DNA from: Lachnospiraceae bacterium
Lineage (GTDB): Bacteria; Bacillota; Clostridia; Lachnospirales; Lachnospiraceae
NCBI GenBank assembly: GCA_004557975.1
Contig: SFEV01000010.1
Location: forward strand, 1-57,491
Reading direction: 5' to 3'
Length of the DNA: 57,491 nt
Made by a program: the position numbers and the translations under genes. Each line of letters starts with the position of its first letter. Position 1 is the stretch's first letter. Below, piece by piece: positions 35,221 to 43,803 of the stretch. The notes beneath the pieces were generated by a model. That model worked only from the letters and a program-made list of their open reading frames with translations. It made no database searches and was not told where the DNA came from.

Positions 35221-36399
35221 TCAATGGCGCGCATAGCGGCTCAGTACCGGAAGAAGCTCAGCCAATGCGGACAGGCAGTAATCAATCTCCGCCTCCGTCG
35301 TATACCGGCAGAAGCTGAAGCGCAGTGTAGACTCCAGAAGCTCCGGCTTTAAATGAAGCTCCTTTAATACGGTACTGACCGGAAGCTTTTTATTGGAAGA
35401 GCATGCAGACCCGGCCGATACGTAGATCCCCTTATCCTCCAGAGCGTGCAGAAGCACCTCACTGCGCACTCCCGGAAATGCTGCGCTCACGATATGCGGT
35501 GCACTGCGCTCCCCCGGTTCTGAATGAATCACAATGCGGGGCTGTCCCATCAGAGAACGGTTCAGTGCTTCCAGACCGTCCATCATGCGTTTTTTCAGCG
35601 CAAGCAGGTGCTCCGTGCTCTCCCCGAGATGTTCATACGCCTCTTTTGCTGCCATTGCAAGACCGCAGGCGCCCGGCACATTGTCCGTGCCGGAACGCAT
35701 ACCCTTCTGCTGACCGCCGCCGAGAATCAGCGGATGAATCCTGGATTTCTCATTGATATACAGAAATCCGATTCCTTTCGGGCCATGGATTTTGTGGGCG
35801 CTGACAGAGAGCAGGTCAATGCCCAGTTTCTTTGGATGAACTGTCATTTTCCCGTAGGCCTGCACTGCATCCACATGAAACAGGATTCCCGGATTTTTAC
35901 TTTTTATCAGCTTCCCGGCCTCTGCAACCGGCTCGATGGCGCCAATTTCATTGTTGACATACATGATGGAAACAAGGATGGTATCGTCACAGATCGCCTG
36001 CTCCAGGTCCGTAAGGCTGATATGGCCTTTCTGATCCACAGGCAGATACGTCACACGAAACCCCTGTTCCTCAAGATAGTGCATAGGCATCAGCACAGCC
36101 GCATGCTCCACTGCCGTCGTGATCAGATGCATGCCTGCCCTGCGGTTGGCCATCGCAGCGCCTATGATAGCCCAGTTGTTGGATTCCGTGGCACCGGAAG
36201 TAAAATAAATTTCTTTTTCCTTTACCTTCAGCGTCTTTGCAATGGTCTCCCTTGCATCCCTGAGATAACGCTCCGCCTCCACACCCTTCATGTGCTTCGA
36301 CGAAGGATTGCCGAAATCATCCATCATTGTATGTATCACCACGTCGCGCACTGCTTCCGTGCAGCGCGTCGTGGCTGAATTGTCAAGATACGCTTCCAT
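35221..36399 (-). CDS. Cysteine desulfurase (NifS/NifZ-like)
   Basis: 392 residues, class V PLP enzyme. AYLDNSATTRCTEAV at the start, FTSGATESNNWAI, the PLP lysine in SVSAHKIHGPKG, and the active cysteine in YVSAGSACSSNKKL. It releases sulfur from cysteine; the thiI neighbour suggests the tRNA thiolation branch. Confidence 0.93.
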   Translation of the reverse strand: MEAYLDNSATTRCTEAVRDVVIHTMMDDFGNPSSKHMKGVEAERYLRDARETIAKTLKVKEKEIYFTSGATESNNWAIIGAAMANRRAGMHLITTAVEHAAVLMPMHYLEEQGFRVTYLPVDQKGHISLTDLEQAICDDTILVSIMYVNNEIGAIEPVAEAGKLIKSKNPGILFHVDAVQAYGKMTVHPKKLGIDLLSVSAHKIHGPKGIGFLYINEKSRIHPLILGGGQQKGMRSGTDNVPGACGLAMAAKEAYEHLGESTEHLLALKKRMMDGLEALNRSLMGQPRIVIHSEPGERSAPHIVSAAFPGVRSEVLLHALEDKGIYVSAGSACSSNKKLPVSTVLKELHLKPELLESTLRFSFCRYTTEAEIDYCLSALAELLPVLSRYARH

Positions 36400-36454
36400 T
36401 TTTCCTCCAGTTACGCAGTTAATGTGTTACTGTGAACATCTTTCATCCTTATGC

Positions 36455-36763
36455 TCACTCCTGCACATAGTCAAGAGAAGCTCTGCTGCATACGAAAGGA
36501 CGGACATACGTGTCAGCAACGGCAACGTGTGCCGGATGCTTTGCGTACAATGCGATATCCTCCGCCTTTTCAAACGTCGTCACAAGCGCCATGTCATGAG
36601 TGCTGGACGGAATCGGCTCCGACACAAACTGTACACTCAGAAGTCCCGGCACCTTACCCACCAGGCTTCCGAGATTCTCTGCCATTGCCGCCTTCAGCTC
36701 CGGCTTTCTCGCTTCCTCAATTTCATCCTTAAAATTCCACATTACAATATGATACACTGTCAT
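36455..36763 (-). CDS. Dabb family protein (stress-responsive A/B barrel)
   Basis: 102 residues. YHIVMWNFKDE at the start and HDMALVTTFEKAEDI.LYAKHPAHV show the dimeric alpha/beta-barrel fold. Biochemical role unknown; it lies between rsmE and the desulfurase gene. Confidence 0.85.
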   Translation of the reverse strand: MTVYHIVMWNFKDEIEEARKPELKAAMAENLGSLVGKVPGLLSVQFVSEPIPSSTHDMALVTTFEKAEDIALYAKHPAHVAVADTYVRPFVCSRASLDYVQE

Positions 36764-36804
36764 AGCTCATTCTCCTTTACAGTAATTATTTTAAACTGGG
36801 CAGA

Positions 36805-37551
36805 TTATGATCTCCCCTCCATCTGATACATCAGCACGGACAGCACAGCCATACCTGCCGTCTCCGTGCGCAGAATCCTCTTTCCGAGCGTAATCGGCTC
36901 AATTCCGTTCTCCTGTGCAAGCGCAATTTCCGACTCCTCAAAGCCGCCCTCCGGACCGATAAACACGGCGATCGAGTCCCCCGGACAAATCCCGGAAAAC
37001 TGTCTGCGCGTCTCATCCATGCCATGCGCCAGCTCATAGGGAATATATTTTCTTTCAAAGGAGGAGACGTACTGCACCGCCGCATCAAACGTCATCACCG
37101 GCTTTACCTCCGGCACAATGGTCCGCTTCGACTGTTTTGCGGCACTCTCGGATATGGCATTCCACCGCCTCCGTTTTGCCTCCTCTTTTTTCTGGTCGAG
37201 TCTGACAATCGTCCGCTTCGTTGAGACCGGAACAATCTCATACGCACCAAGCTCCACGGCTTTCTGGATAATCAGTTCCATCTTGTCTCCCTTGGGCAGT
37301 CCCTGAAACAGATAAATCCTGCAGGGCAGCTCCGTATCCGGCTCCTGTGACTGCAGAATCCGGGCTGTCACACTTTTCTCCTCAAGCTGTACAATCTCGC
37401 AGCAGTATTCCCGTCCATCTTCCCGGCTGCTGACACTGATCTGTTCTCCCGGCATCATGCGCAGCACATTGCGGATATGGTTCACATCACTTCCAACAAT
37501 CTGTATTTCCCGGTCCCCGATCTGCTCCTGCGCCACAAAAAAATGATACAT
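36805..37551 (-). CDS. rsmE: 16S rRNA m3U1498 methyltransferase RsmE
   Basis: 248 residues, SPOUT fold. HIRNVLRMMPGEQISV in the N-terminal PUA-like part, KGDKMELIIQKAVELGA, and the SAM knot IGPEGGFEESEI with LGKRILRTETA. It follows prmA by 16 bp, a standard pair. Confidence 0.95.
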   Translation of the reverse strand: MYHFFVAQEQIGDREIQIVGSDVNHIRNVLRMMPGEQISVSSREDGREYCCEIVQLEEKSVTARILQSQEPDTELPCRIYLFQGLPKGDKMELIIQKAVELGAYEIVPVSTKRTIVRLDQKKEEAKRRRWNAISESAAKQSKRTIVPEVKPVMTFDAAVQYVSSFERKYIPYELAHGMDETRRQFSGICPGDSIAVFIGPEGGFEESEIALAQENGIEPITLGKRILRTETAGMAVLSVLMYQMEGRS

Positions 37552-37567
37552 TATATTTCCTCACTCT

Positions 37568-38521
37568 TTAATTCTTACGCGCCGTCACGGATACCCAGTC
37601 ATTCTGGTGTGTAACCTCCACCACTTCCAGACCTGCCGCTTTCACGGCCTCCACAACAGTCTCTTCCTTCTCATCAATAATTCCGGAAGTAATATAGATA
37701 CCGCCGCTTTTCAGCTGATTCACGATGACCGGTGTCAGAGGCACCAGCACATCTGCCAGAATATTTGCCGCCACAATGTCGTACTTACCGTATCCGACTG
37801 CATCCTGCACCGCTTTATCATCAATGATATTTCCGATCATGACTTCCATGGCACCCTCAGGAATGCTGTTAACCTCCAGATTCTCCCTGGTCGCCGTAAT
37901 GGCACACGGATCAAGGTCGGTCCCCACTGCATGCTTTGCACCAAGCTTCAGCGCCACGATAGACAGGATTCCGCTTCCGGTTCCCACATCCAGCATCTCC
38001 GTCTGCGGCGTCACGTATTTTTTCAGCTGACGCATACAAAGCTGTGTCGTCTCGTGCATCCCCGTTCCGAAAGCTGTGCCCGGATCAATATGGATAATCA
38101 TCTTCTCCTCATCCTCCGGCTTTACCGCTTCCCATGAGGGAATAATCAGAATATCATCCACATAAAACTGATGGAAATACTCTTTCCAGTTGTTGATCCA
38201 GTCCTTGTCCTCCGTCTGGCTCTCTGTGATCGTGCACTCTCCGATATCCAGAAACATCCGGAGCTCCTCCAGCTCTTCTTTCACTCTGGCGAGAATTGCC
38301 TCCTTATCTGCATCCTCTTCCAGATAAAAACTCAGATACGCAATCCCGTCATCTGCCGGTCCGTCCGGCAGGATATCCACAAACATCTGCTGCTTGTCCG
38401 ACTCTGAGAGCGGAACCTTGTCCTCTATTTCCACCCCTTCCACACCGGCATCTGCCAGAGAAGAGATCACAATATCCTCGACCTCGGCTTTTGTTTTCAG
38501 TGTAAATTTATTCCAGCGCAT
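37568..38521 (-). CDS. prmA: Ribosomal protein L11 methyltransferase PrmA
   Basis: 317 residues. The N-terminal substrate domain is followed by the SAM domain with PGTAFGTGMHETTQLCM, DVGTGSGILSIVALKLGA and NILADVLVPL. It trimethylates L11. GGAGG lies before the ATG. Confidence 0.96.
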   Translation of the reverse strand: MRWNKFTLKTKAEVEDIVISSLADAGVEGVEIEDKVPLSESDKQQMFVDILPDGPADDGIAYLSFYLEEDADKEAILARVKEELEELRMFLDIGECTITESQTEDKDWINNWKEYFHQFYVDDILIIPSWEAVKPEDEEKMIIHIDPGTAFGTGMHETTQLCMRQLKKYVTPQTEMLDVGTGSGILSIVALKLGAKHAVGTDLDPCAITATRENLEVNSIPEGAMEVMIGNIIDDKAVQDAVGYGKYDIVAANILADVLVPLTPVIVNQLKSGGIYITSGIIDEKEETVVEAVKAAGLEVVEVTHQNDWVSVTARKN

Positions 38522-38583
38522 TTTTTCCTCCGCACACGAAATGACAGTTCTCCTGCCATTCTGAAATTTTTGTCCCTATTATC

Positions 38584-38619
38584 AAGGTAAAGCTTACCTT
38601 ATTCGAAGAGCAAAGTCAA
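38584..38619 (-). promoter_or_regulatory. Promoter and dyad before prmA
   Basis: TTGACT (38619-38614), 17 nt, TAAGCT (38596-38591) on the minus strand. A perfect dyad AAGGTAA-agc-TTACCTT (38584-38600) covers the -10 and could bind a regulator. Confidence 0.35.
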
Positions 38620-38631
38620 GCTTCCATGCTC

Positions 38632-38649
38632 AGAAAAGCAGTGAACTGC
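38632..38649 (-). terminator. Short terminator after the FeoB-associated gene
   Basis: The minus strand reads GCAGTTCACTGC then TTTTCT; stem of only 5 bp, 19 bp after the stop. Confidence 0.35.
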
Positions 38650-38667
38650 AAGATCCGCGATATATCT

Positions 38668-38811
38668 TCAGCGGCAGTCCTTCCTGCAGCTTTCGCAGCC
38701 ACAGCCGCATCCGCACTGCAGGGATTTCCCTGATTTTTTTCTTTTTACCATGCTGCGCACAGAAAGGGCCACAGCACCTGCCACCACAAGCAATACAATG
38801 ATTGTTCCCAT
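38668..38811 (-). CDS. FeoB-associated Cys-rich membrane protein
   Basis: 47 residues from ATG 38811 with AGGAGG. One membrane helix (MGTIIVLLVVAGAVALSV), a basic stretch, then CGCGCGCESCRKDC. This matches the FeoB-associated Cys-rich family, usually encoded beside the ferrous iron transporter. No feoA or feoB is visible here. It has a well-formed promoter at 38846-38874. Confidence 0.75.
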   Translation of the reverse strand: MGTIIVLLVVAGAVALSVRSMVKRKKSGKSLQCGCGCGCESCRKDCR

Positions 38812-38845
38812 TTTTCCTCCTGTCACACACCTGTCTTTTGGGGTC

Positions 38846-38874
38846 AGCATACTCAAACTGTGTGAAAGTGTCAA
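38846..38874 (-). promoter_or_regulatory. Promoter of the FeoB-associated gene
   Basis: TTGACA (38874-38869), 17 nt, TATGCT (38851-38846) on the minus strand. Confidence 0.6.
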
Positions 38875-38928
38875 GAACTTTTTCGGTTTCATAGAATAAA
38901 AAAATGTAAAGAAAGCTGCTGAAAATCA

Positions 38929-40650
38929 ATGATACAAACTTCTCTGTCTGCCTGTCAGACGTCAGAGCTTCCACCGATTCTTTCTGAAGAATATTCTGAT
39001 ATTATTTTCCGTTATCAGACCATACCGGAAGAGCTGCAGCGGGAACTGGAGCCTTATTTTCCACAGATTATAAACGAACAGTACAGCATTCTGCATGCAC
39101 CGCTGTCAGACCATCTGGCAACAATGGAAGAAATCGGGTATTCCAGCATCCCGAAGCTCTATACCTTTATTGATACAGTAAGCCTGGAAGCATCCGGTAT
39201 TACCGCAGCGCAGGTGCAGCCCTACCTAAACCTGACCGGAAAAGGTGTTCTCATCGGTTTTCTCGATTCCGGCATTGACTACACGCATCCCGCGTTTCGC
39301 AATCCCGACGGGACAACGCGGATTCTGCGCATCTGGGATCAGAGTGACCAAAGCGGCACACCTCCCGACCAGCTGACGTACGGCACTGAATATACCGTGG
39401 AAGATATCAACAGGGCACTGTTCTCCGCCGATCCTTTCTCCGTAGTCAGACAGCAGGATCCCCTTGGACACGGGACAGCCGTCGCCGGAATTGCCTGCGG
39501 AAGTCCGGATCCGACCGCCGGTTTTTCGGGTGCCGCATTCGACAGCAACATTCTCTTTGTCCGCCTGAAGGCTGCAAAGCAGTATCTGCGCGATTATTTT
39601 CTGATTCCGGGGGACGCTGTCGCATTTCAGGAAACAGACCTTATGCTGGGTATCCGGTATATGCTTGGAGTGTCCCGCATGCTGCGGATGCCTCTTGTGA
39701 TCTGTATTTCACTTGGTACAAACCAGGGCGCCCACACAGGAAATACACCCTTCGAGGATGTTCTGACCTCTGCCCAGTTCAACACAGGCGTCTATGCGGT
39801 AACGGGAACCGGAAATGAAGTCGGCATGGGCCATCATTTTCACGGGCGCCTTGGCAGTGTGGAATCTTCGGAAGAAGTAGAGATACTTGTGGATCAGGAG
39901 ACACGCGGCTTCACCCTTGAATTCTGGGCTGATGCGCCGGAGCTGTACAGCCTCGGCATCACCTCCCCTCTCGGTGAGACGATTCAGCCGATCCAGCCCC
40001 GCGTCGAAACGAGCCTTGAGTTCAATTTTCTTCTGGAAAACAGCCGTGTATTTCTGACCTACTCCGTGATAGAAATGCTGAGCGGCTCCCAGCTCGCACT
40101 GCTTCGTTTTTCCAGACCGACACCCGGCGTCTGGCGGATACGGGTCGTCAATAAAAATTTCACCAACGGTGTCTTTCACATGTGGCTTCCCATCACGGGA
40201 CTGGTGGATCCTCTGATCCGTTTTTATGCCCCGAATTCCGACACGACGCTGGTGATTCCATCCTGCGCTGCCTCCGTCATCACTGCCAGCACATATAATG
40301 CCTTTGACAACAGCCTTTTTATCAATTCAGGCCGCGGCTTTACACGAAACGGTCTGATCAAACCGGATTTCGCCTCTCCCGGAGTCGATGTGACAGCACC
40401 GTCTCCCGGAGGCAGGTACACCTCCATGACTGGCTCCTGTGCCGCCTCTGCCCTGACCGCCGGTGCCACTGCCCTCTTTGCAGAGAGCGGAATACGCCAG
40501 GAGGTTCCACGCTACTTTACTGCGAATGAAATCAAATCTCTGTTCCTGCGCGGCACAAAACGGAGCAGCTCTATCCTTTATCCGAACCGCGAATGGGGAT
40601 ACGGAACCATGAATGTGTACGGAACCTTTGAATCATTCCTCAGATCCTGA
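38929..40650 (+). CDS. S8 family serine peptidase (Csp-like subtilisin)
   Basis: 573 residues, no signal peptide. Catalytic residues are seen: D113 in GFLDSGIDYTHP, H181 in GHGTAVAG, and S503 in TGSCAASALTAG, where canonical enzymes have GTSMAAP. A large insertion of about 200 residues lies between the H and S regions, as in Csp germination proteases of Clostridia. A role in spore germination is possible; many Lachnospiraceae carry several such genes. The ribosome site is weak. Confidence 0.88.
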   Translation: MIQTSLSACQTSELPPILSEEYSDIIFRYQTIPEELQRELEPYFPQIINEQYSILHAPLSDHLATMEEIGYSSIPKLYTFIDTVSLEASGITAAQVQPYLNLTGKGVLIGFLDSGIDYTHPAFRNPDGTTRILRIWDQSDQSGTPPDQLTYGTEYTVEDINRALFSADPFSVVRQQDPLGHGTAVAGIACGSPDPTAGFSGAAFDSNILFVRLKAAKQYLRDYFLIPGDAVAFQETDLMLGIRYMLGVSRMLRMPLVICISLGTNQGAHTGNTPFEDVLTSAQFNTGVYAVTGTGNEVGMGHHFHGRLGSVESSEEVEILVDQETRGFTLEFWADAPELYSLGITSPLGETIQPIQPRVETSLEFNFLLENSRVFLTYSVIEMLSGSQLALLRFSRPTPGVWRIRVVNKNFTNGVFHMWLPITGLVDPLIRFYAPNSDTTLVIPSCAASVITASTYNAFDNSLFINSGRGFTRNGLIKPDFASPGVDVTAPSPGGRYTSMTGSCAASALTAGATALFAESGIRQEVPRYFTANEIKSLFLRGTKRSSSILYPNREWGYGTMNVYGTFESFLRS

Positions 40651-40666
40651 TCACTGAAATTCCGTA

Positions 40667-40693
40667 ACACTTACAGCCGCTTTGCATATGATA
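40667..40693 (+). promoter_or_regulatory. Candidate sigma-K promoter of the Cys/Gly-rich gene
   Basis: AC (40667-40668), 16 nt, CATATGATA (40685-40693). This fits the known sigma-K pattern AC-N16/17-CATANNNTA. It lies 31 bp before the ATG, with GGAGG between. Confidence 0.5.
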
Positions 40694-40723
40694 CACTGTA
40701 AATGAAATTTTGGAGGAAACAAA

Positions 40724-40960
40724 ATGAGTGATTTAGCAGCAACAAACTGTGGATGTGGTTGTGAAGGTACAAATAATTTTTCCTGGATCTGGATTATTCT
40801 CCTGCTCTGCTGCTGCGGCAACGGAAACGGATGTGGTTTCAGAGACAACGGATGCGGTGACAACTGCTGTTGGATTATCATCCTCCTTCTGCTCTTCTGC
40901 GGAAACGGAGGCGGTAATGGATGCAGTCTCAGAGACAACGGTTGTGGATGTGGATGCTAA
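40724..40960 (+). CDS. Small Cys/Gly-rich hydrophobic protein (possible spore coat component)
   Basis: 78 residues, about 15 cysteines. Cys/Gly clusters (NCGCGCEG, CCCGNGNGCGF, NGCGCGC) alternate with two short hydrophobic blocks (WIWIILLLCCC and CCWIIILLLLFC). The two halves look like an internal duplication (C-G-N-G..GC-F/L-RDNGCG). Similar proteins occur in Lachnospiraceae under insect-chorion-type names; function unknown. The sigma-K-like promoter suggests late mother-cell expression. Confidence 0.75.
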   Translation: MSDLAATNCGCGCEGTNNFSWIWIILLLCCCGNGNGCGFRDNGCGDNCCWIIILLLLFCGNGGGNGCSLRDNGCGCGC

Positions 40961-40974
40961 GTGGCATTTTCTGA

Positions 40975-41021
40975 CATCGTCAGGGGGGCGGAACCGAAGC
41001 TGGTTCCGCCCCCTGACGATG
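40975..41021. terminator. Bidirectional 20-bp hairpin between convergent genes
   Basis: CATCGTCAGGGGG(G)CGGAACC pairs with GGTTCCGCCCCCTGACGATG around a 6-nt loop, with one unpaired G. Very GC-rich, without a long U-run on either side. Confidence 0.7.
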
Positions 41022-41033
41022 TTGCGTACCACA

Positions 41034-41222
41034 TCATCTCTGTTCTTTCCCCTGCTGTTTTCTCAGATTTTTTTCCTTTCGGCCGGCCATCCGGCTCTGT
41101 CCCGTTCCTGATTCCGTACTTTCTCTGTTCTTTTCCCTCTCCTGCTTCCGCCTTCTCTCCTCCAGGCAGTCCTCATCTATCTCATAAAATGCATTTCCGT
41201 CTATCACTGTTCTGATTCTCAT
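41034..41222 (-). CDS. Hypothetical small protein
   Basis: 62 residues from ATG 41222 with GGAGG at 7 bases. An ordered N-terminus (MRIRTVIDGNAFYEIDEDC) is followed by a very charged Arg/Glu/Lys tail. I do not recognise a family, though the N-terminal block looks conserved-like. It converges on the Cys/Gly-rich gene across a strong hairpin. Confidence 0.5.
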   Translation of the reverse strand: MRIRTVIDGNAFYEIDEDCLEERRRKQEREKNRESTESGTGQSRMAGRKEKNLRKQQGKEQR

Positions 41223-41354
41223 ACCAAATCCTCCGTTCACAGCTTCTATAAACTATTCGTATGCAGAAAGTATCCGGCTGCCACCTTTGTGTTCTCCGCA
41301 TAACTTTACACGGACCGTGCATATATTAAGTAAGAAAAATTCTCCGGAGCCTTT

Positions 41355-41681
41355 ATGCTGACCCCTATCGACCAGATTGCCACCAAAAACCATCTGCAGC
41401 TCGTAAAAGCAGCAGTTCCGTATTTCCAGAGAAAAGAACAGAAGCTTCTTTCTGTTTTGATCAAAGTGATGGAGCTGCAGAATATTCTTCATTTCTACAG
41501 CCAGAACAGCTGCTGTATCAGTGCCTGCGAAGCATCAGAGTCTCCGCCGGGCCTGATCGATATGCTCTCCGAGATGCGGAATTACTGCGAAGGCAGCGAG
41601 CAGGAGATGCTGGATCAGTGGATTCAGATTGCAGGTGCCATGGAACTGTACACAATGTTTGCACAGGATGATGGAAGCTGA
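41355..41681 (+). CDS. Conserved-type hypothetical protein
   Basis: 108 residues, no signal or membrane segment, mostly helical: two helical pairs around a QNSCCISACEA segment. GGAG lies 5 bases before the ATG. It is followed closely by another small gene in the same direction. I do not recognise a domain. Confidence 0.6.
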   Translation: MLTPIDQIATKNHLQLVKAAVPYFQRKEQKLLSVLIKVMELQNILHFYSQNSCCISACEASESPPGLIDMLSEMRNYCEGSEQEMLDQWIQIAGAMELYTMFAQDDGS

Positions 41682-41740
41682 ATATCTTAAACCAGGAATT
41701 TTTGTGCCGCAGAATCAAAGGCGGCAGAATGGAGATTAGT

Positions 41741-42022
41741 ATGAGCGATGAATCATGGATGAACAATCCTTCCCTTGGCGGAATTGACCCGGCCAAGCTT
41801 CAGATGCTGAGTGCACTTGCGGAACAGGCTAAAGGGAAAAACCAGAGTGAGCTTCTGCCTTTTCTGATGGCAGCGACATCCCAGTCAAAATCCGGGAATA
41901 TGTCCTTTAACTCCTCAGAGGCAGACGCCATTATCAATGTGATGAAACTGGGCAAATCGCCGCAGGAAGTAGAACGGATCGATAAAATCTGTGCAATCAT
42001 GAAGCAGCTGCGCAGATCCTGA
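41741..42022 (+). CDS. Hypothetical small helical protein
   Basis: 93 residues from ATG 41741 (GGAG at 6 bases; ATG 41729 would add four residues). Sequence MSDESWMNNPSLGGIDPAKL then helices, ending KSPQEVERIDKICAIMKQL. It may form a pair with the preceding gene, 60 bp upstream. Function unknown. Confidence 0.6.
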   Translation: MSDESWMNNPSLGGIDPAKLQMLSALAEQAKGKNQSELLPFLMAATSQSKSGNMSFNSSEADAIINVMKLGKSPQEVERIDKICAIMKQLRRS

Positions 42023-42063
42023 GCGTATATGGATCAGAACAGCCGGCCGGATTCATAAAAAGT

Positions 42064-42099
42064 GCCGGAAGCATCTTCTTCTGTGAAAATGCTTCCGGC
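42064..42099. terminator. Bidirectional terminator
   Basis: GCCGGAAGCAT/ATGCTTCCGGC with a 14-nt loop. The plus side is followed by ATGCTTTTG and the minus side by ACTTTTTATG, between convergent genes. Confidence 0.8.
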
Positions 42100-42139
42100 A
42101 TGCTTTTGTAACTGCTTTAATATAACTCTTTTAATGTAA

Positions 42140-42397
42140 CTATTCTAACTCAAGACTCATATTTTCCAGATACTCATCGAGAGGTGCTGTATCCACTGTA
42201 TAGGACGGAAGCTCCGCAGTCGTCGTATCCTGCGCTGTGAATCCCTGATAAACGGAAATGCCTGCCCATCCAATAAGAACCACTGCCACTGCAGAAAGAC
42301 CAAGCTTCGTCAGCATCCATTCTCTTTTCTGCTTTTTGATGATTTTCTCACGGTTCCGCTTTTCTTCTTTATAACGATCAACCTTTGCCTGACTCAT
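42140..42397 (-). CDS. Hypothetical single-pass membrane protein
   Basis: 85 residues from ATG 42397 (AGGAG before it). A basic, coiled N-terminus of about 32 residues (SQAKVDRYKEEKRNREKI) is followed by one membrane helix (LGLSAVAVVLIGWAGISV) and a short acidic tail. It follows dnaJ and has a promoter in the dnaJ end. Family not recognised. Confidence 0.6.
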   Translation of the reverse strand: MSQAKVDRYKEEKRNREKIIKKQKREWMLTKLGLSAVAVVLIGWAGISVYQGFTAQDTTTAELPSYTVDTAPLDEYLENMSLELE

Positions 42398-42439
42398 GTG
42401 TATATCTCTCCTTTTACTGTCAACTGAAAATATAACTAT

Positions 42440-42467
42440 AGTATACACGATTCATCAGATTTTTCAA
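42440..42467 (-). promoter_or_regulatory. Promoter of the small membrane protein gene
   Basis: TTGAAA (42467-42462), 16 nt, TATACT (42445-42440) on the minus strand, overlapping the dnaJ stop. Confidence 0.5.
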
Positions 42468-43669
42468 GTATTTTCGCCCTCAAAGGTCTCTTTCAGTTTA
42501 TCCATGAATCCCTTTTTCTTTGGTTTATCCTGCTTTTTATCGCCGGATTCCTGGGAAGCTCCGAGGCTGTTGCCTGTCTCGCGGTCAAACTCGCGCAGCG
42601 CTTCCTTTGCCGCATCGTTCAGCTTTGTCGGCACCTCAATAACCAGTGTGACGTAATGGTCGCCGCGCACGTTCTTGTTGCGCAGAGACGGAACACCCTT
42701 ACCCTTGAAACGCACCTTCGTGTCAGTCTGCGTACCCGGTTTTATGGTGTACAGAATATCGCCGTCCACAGTGCTGATGCGGATATCACCACCGAGAGCA
42801 GCCTGTGCGTACGTCATCGGAACGGTCGAATAGATATTCATGTCCTGGCGCTGGAAAATCGGATGTCTTCCAACTACCACCTCCACAAGAAGATCGCCTC
42901 TCGGTCCTCCGTTCGTACCCGGCTCACCCTTTTCCCTGATACGGATGCTCTGCCCGTTGTCGATACCTGCAGGAATCGTGACCTTGATCTTCTTTTTGCT
43001 GGACGTATAACCGGTTCCGTAGCAGTCCGGGCATTTTTCTCTGATGATTTTGCCGGTACCGTGACACTCCGGACACGTCTGTACATTCTGAACAGTTCCA
43101 AACAGAGACTGCTGTGTAAACACAACCTGACCTCTGCCGCCGCATTTTGAGCATGTCTCCGGCGTTGTCCCCGGCTTCGCACCGGTGCCATGGCACTTGG
43201 TACATTCGTCTTTCAGGCTCAGCTCAATCTCCTTCTCACAGCCGGAAATGGCTTCCTCGAAAGTGATGCGGACGCTTGTTCTCAGATTTGCACCCTGCAT
43301 CGGTCCCTGTGAACCTCCGCGCCGCCTTCCGCCGCCTCCAAACAAATCGCCGAAAATATCTCCAAAAATGTCGCCCATGTCACCGCTGAAATTAAATCCG
43401 TCAAAGCCTCCGAAGCCACCTGCCCCCGGGCCGCCCTGCTCGAAGGCAGCATGACCGAACTGATCATACTGCTTTCTCTTTTCAGGATCGCTCAGAACCG
43501 CATACGCTTCGGAAGCCTCCTTGAATTTCTTCTCCGCCTCGGCATCTCCCGGATTCATATCCGGATGGTATTTTTTTGCAAGAACCCTGTATGCCTTTTT
43601 CAGTGCCGCCTCGTCCGCATTTCTGTCTACGCCGAGGACCTCATAATAATCCCTTTTACTCTCTGCCAT
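42464..43669 (-). CDS. dnaJ: Chaperone protein DnaJ
   Basis: 401 residues from ATG 43669 (AGGTGG before it). J domain with HPD (KKYHPDMNP), a G/F-rich linker, four CxxCxGxG zinc motifs (CTKCHGTG, CSKCGGRG, CPECHGTG, CPDCYGTG) and the C-terminal substrate domains. It is DnaK's co-chaperone and the last of the hrcA operon. Confidence 0.97.
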   Translation of the reverse strand: MAESKRDYYEVLGVDRNADEAALKKAYRVLAKKYHPDMNPGDAEAEKKFKEASEAYAVLSDPEKRKQYDQFGHAAFEQGGPGAGGFGGFDGFNFSGDMGDIFGDIFGDLFGGGGRRRGGSQGPMQGANLRTSVRITFEEAISGCEKEIELSLKDECTKCHGTGAKPGTTPETCSKCGGRGQVVFTQQSLFGTVQNVQTCPECHGTGKIIREKCPDCYGTGYTSSKKKIKVTIPAGIDNGQSIRIREKGEPGTNGGPRGDLLVEVVVGRHPIFQRQDMNIYSTVPMTYAQAALGGDIRISTVDGDILYTIKPGTQTDTKVRFKGKGVPSLRNKNVRGDHYVTLVIEVPTKLNDAAKEALREFDRETGNSLGASQESGDKKQDKPKKKGFMDKLKETFEGENT

Positions 43670-43738
43670 ATATTCCACCTTACCTGACACAGCATACGTA
43701 AAGGTCACTGCTCCCTCTGTTACGCTGTACCGACGATG

Positions 43739-43764
43739 CCCCTGAAAGATTCCTCTCTCAGGGG
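43739..43764 (-). other. Stem-loop between dnaK and dnaJ
   Basis: CCCCTGA/TCAGGGG, 12-nt loop, without a U-run. Probably a processing or partial termination element in the heat-shock operon. Confidence 0.4.
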
Positions 43765-43803
43765 TATCGTTAACTTTTTACCTTTCCTCAATTGTTATCG
43801 GAA

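Noticed and set aside
40749..41111. Other-frame plus ORF over the Cys/Gly-rich gene
   Set aside because: The 40724 frame has GGAGG and a promoter; the other frame runs through the terminator hairpin.
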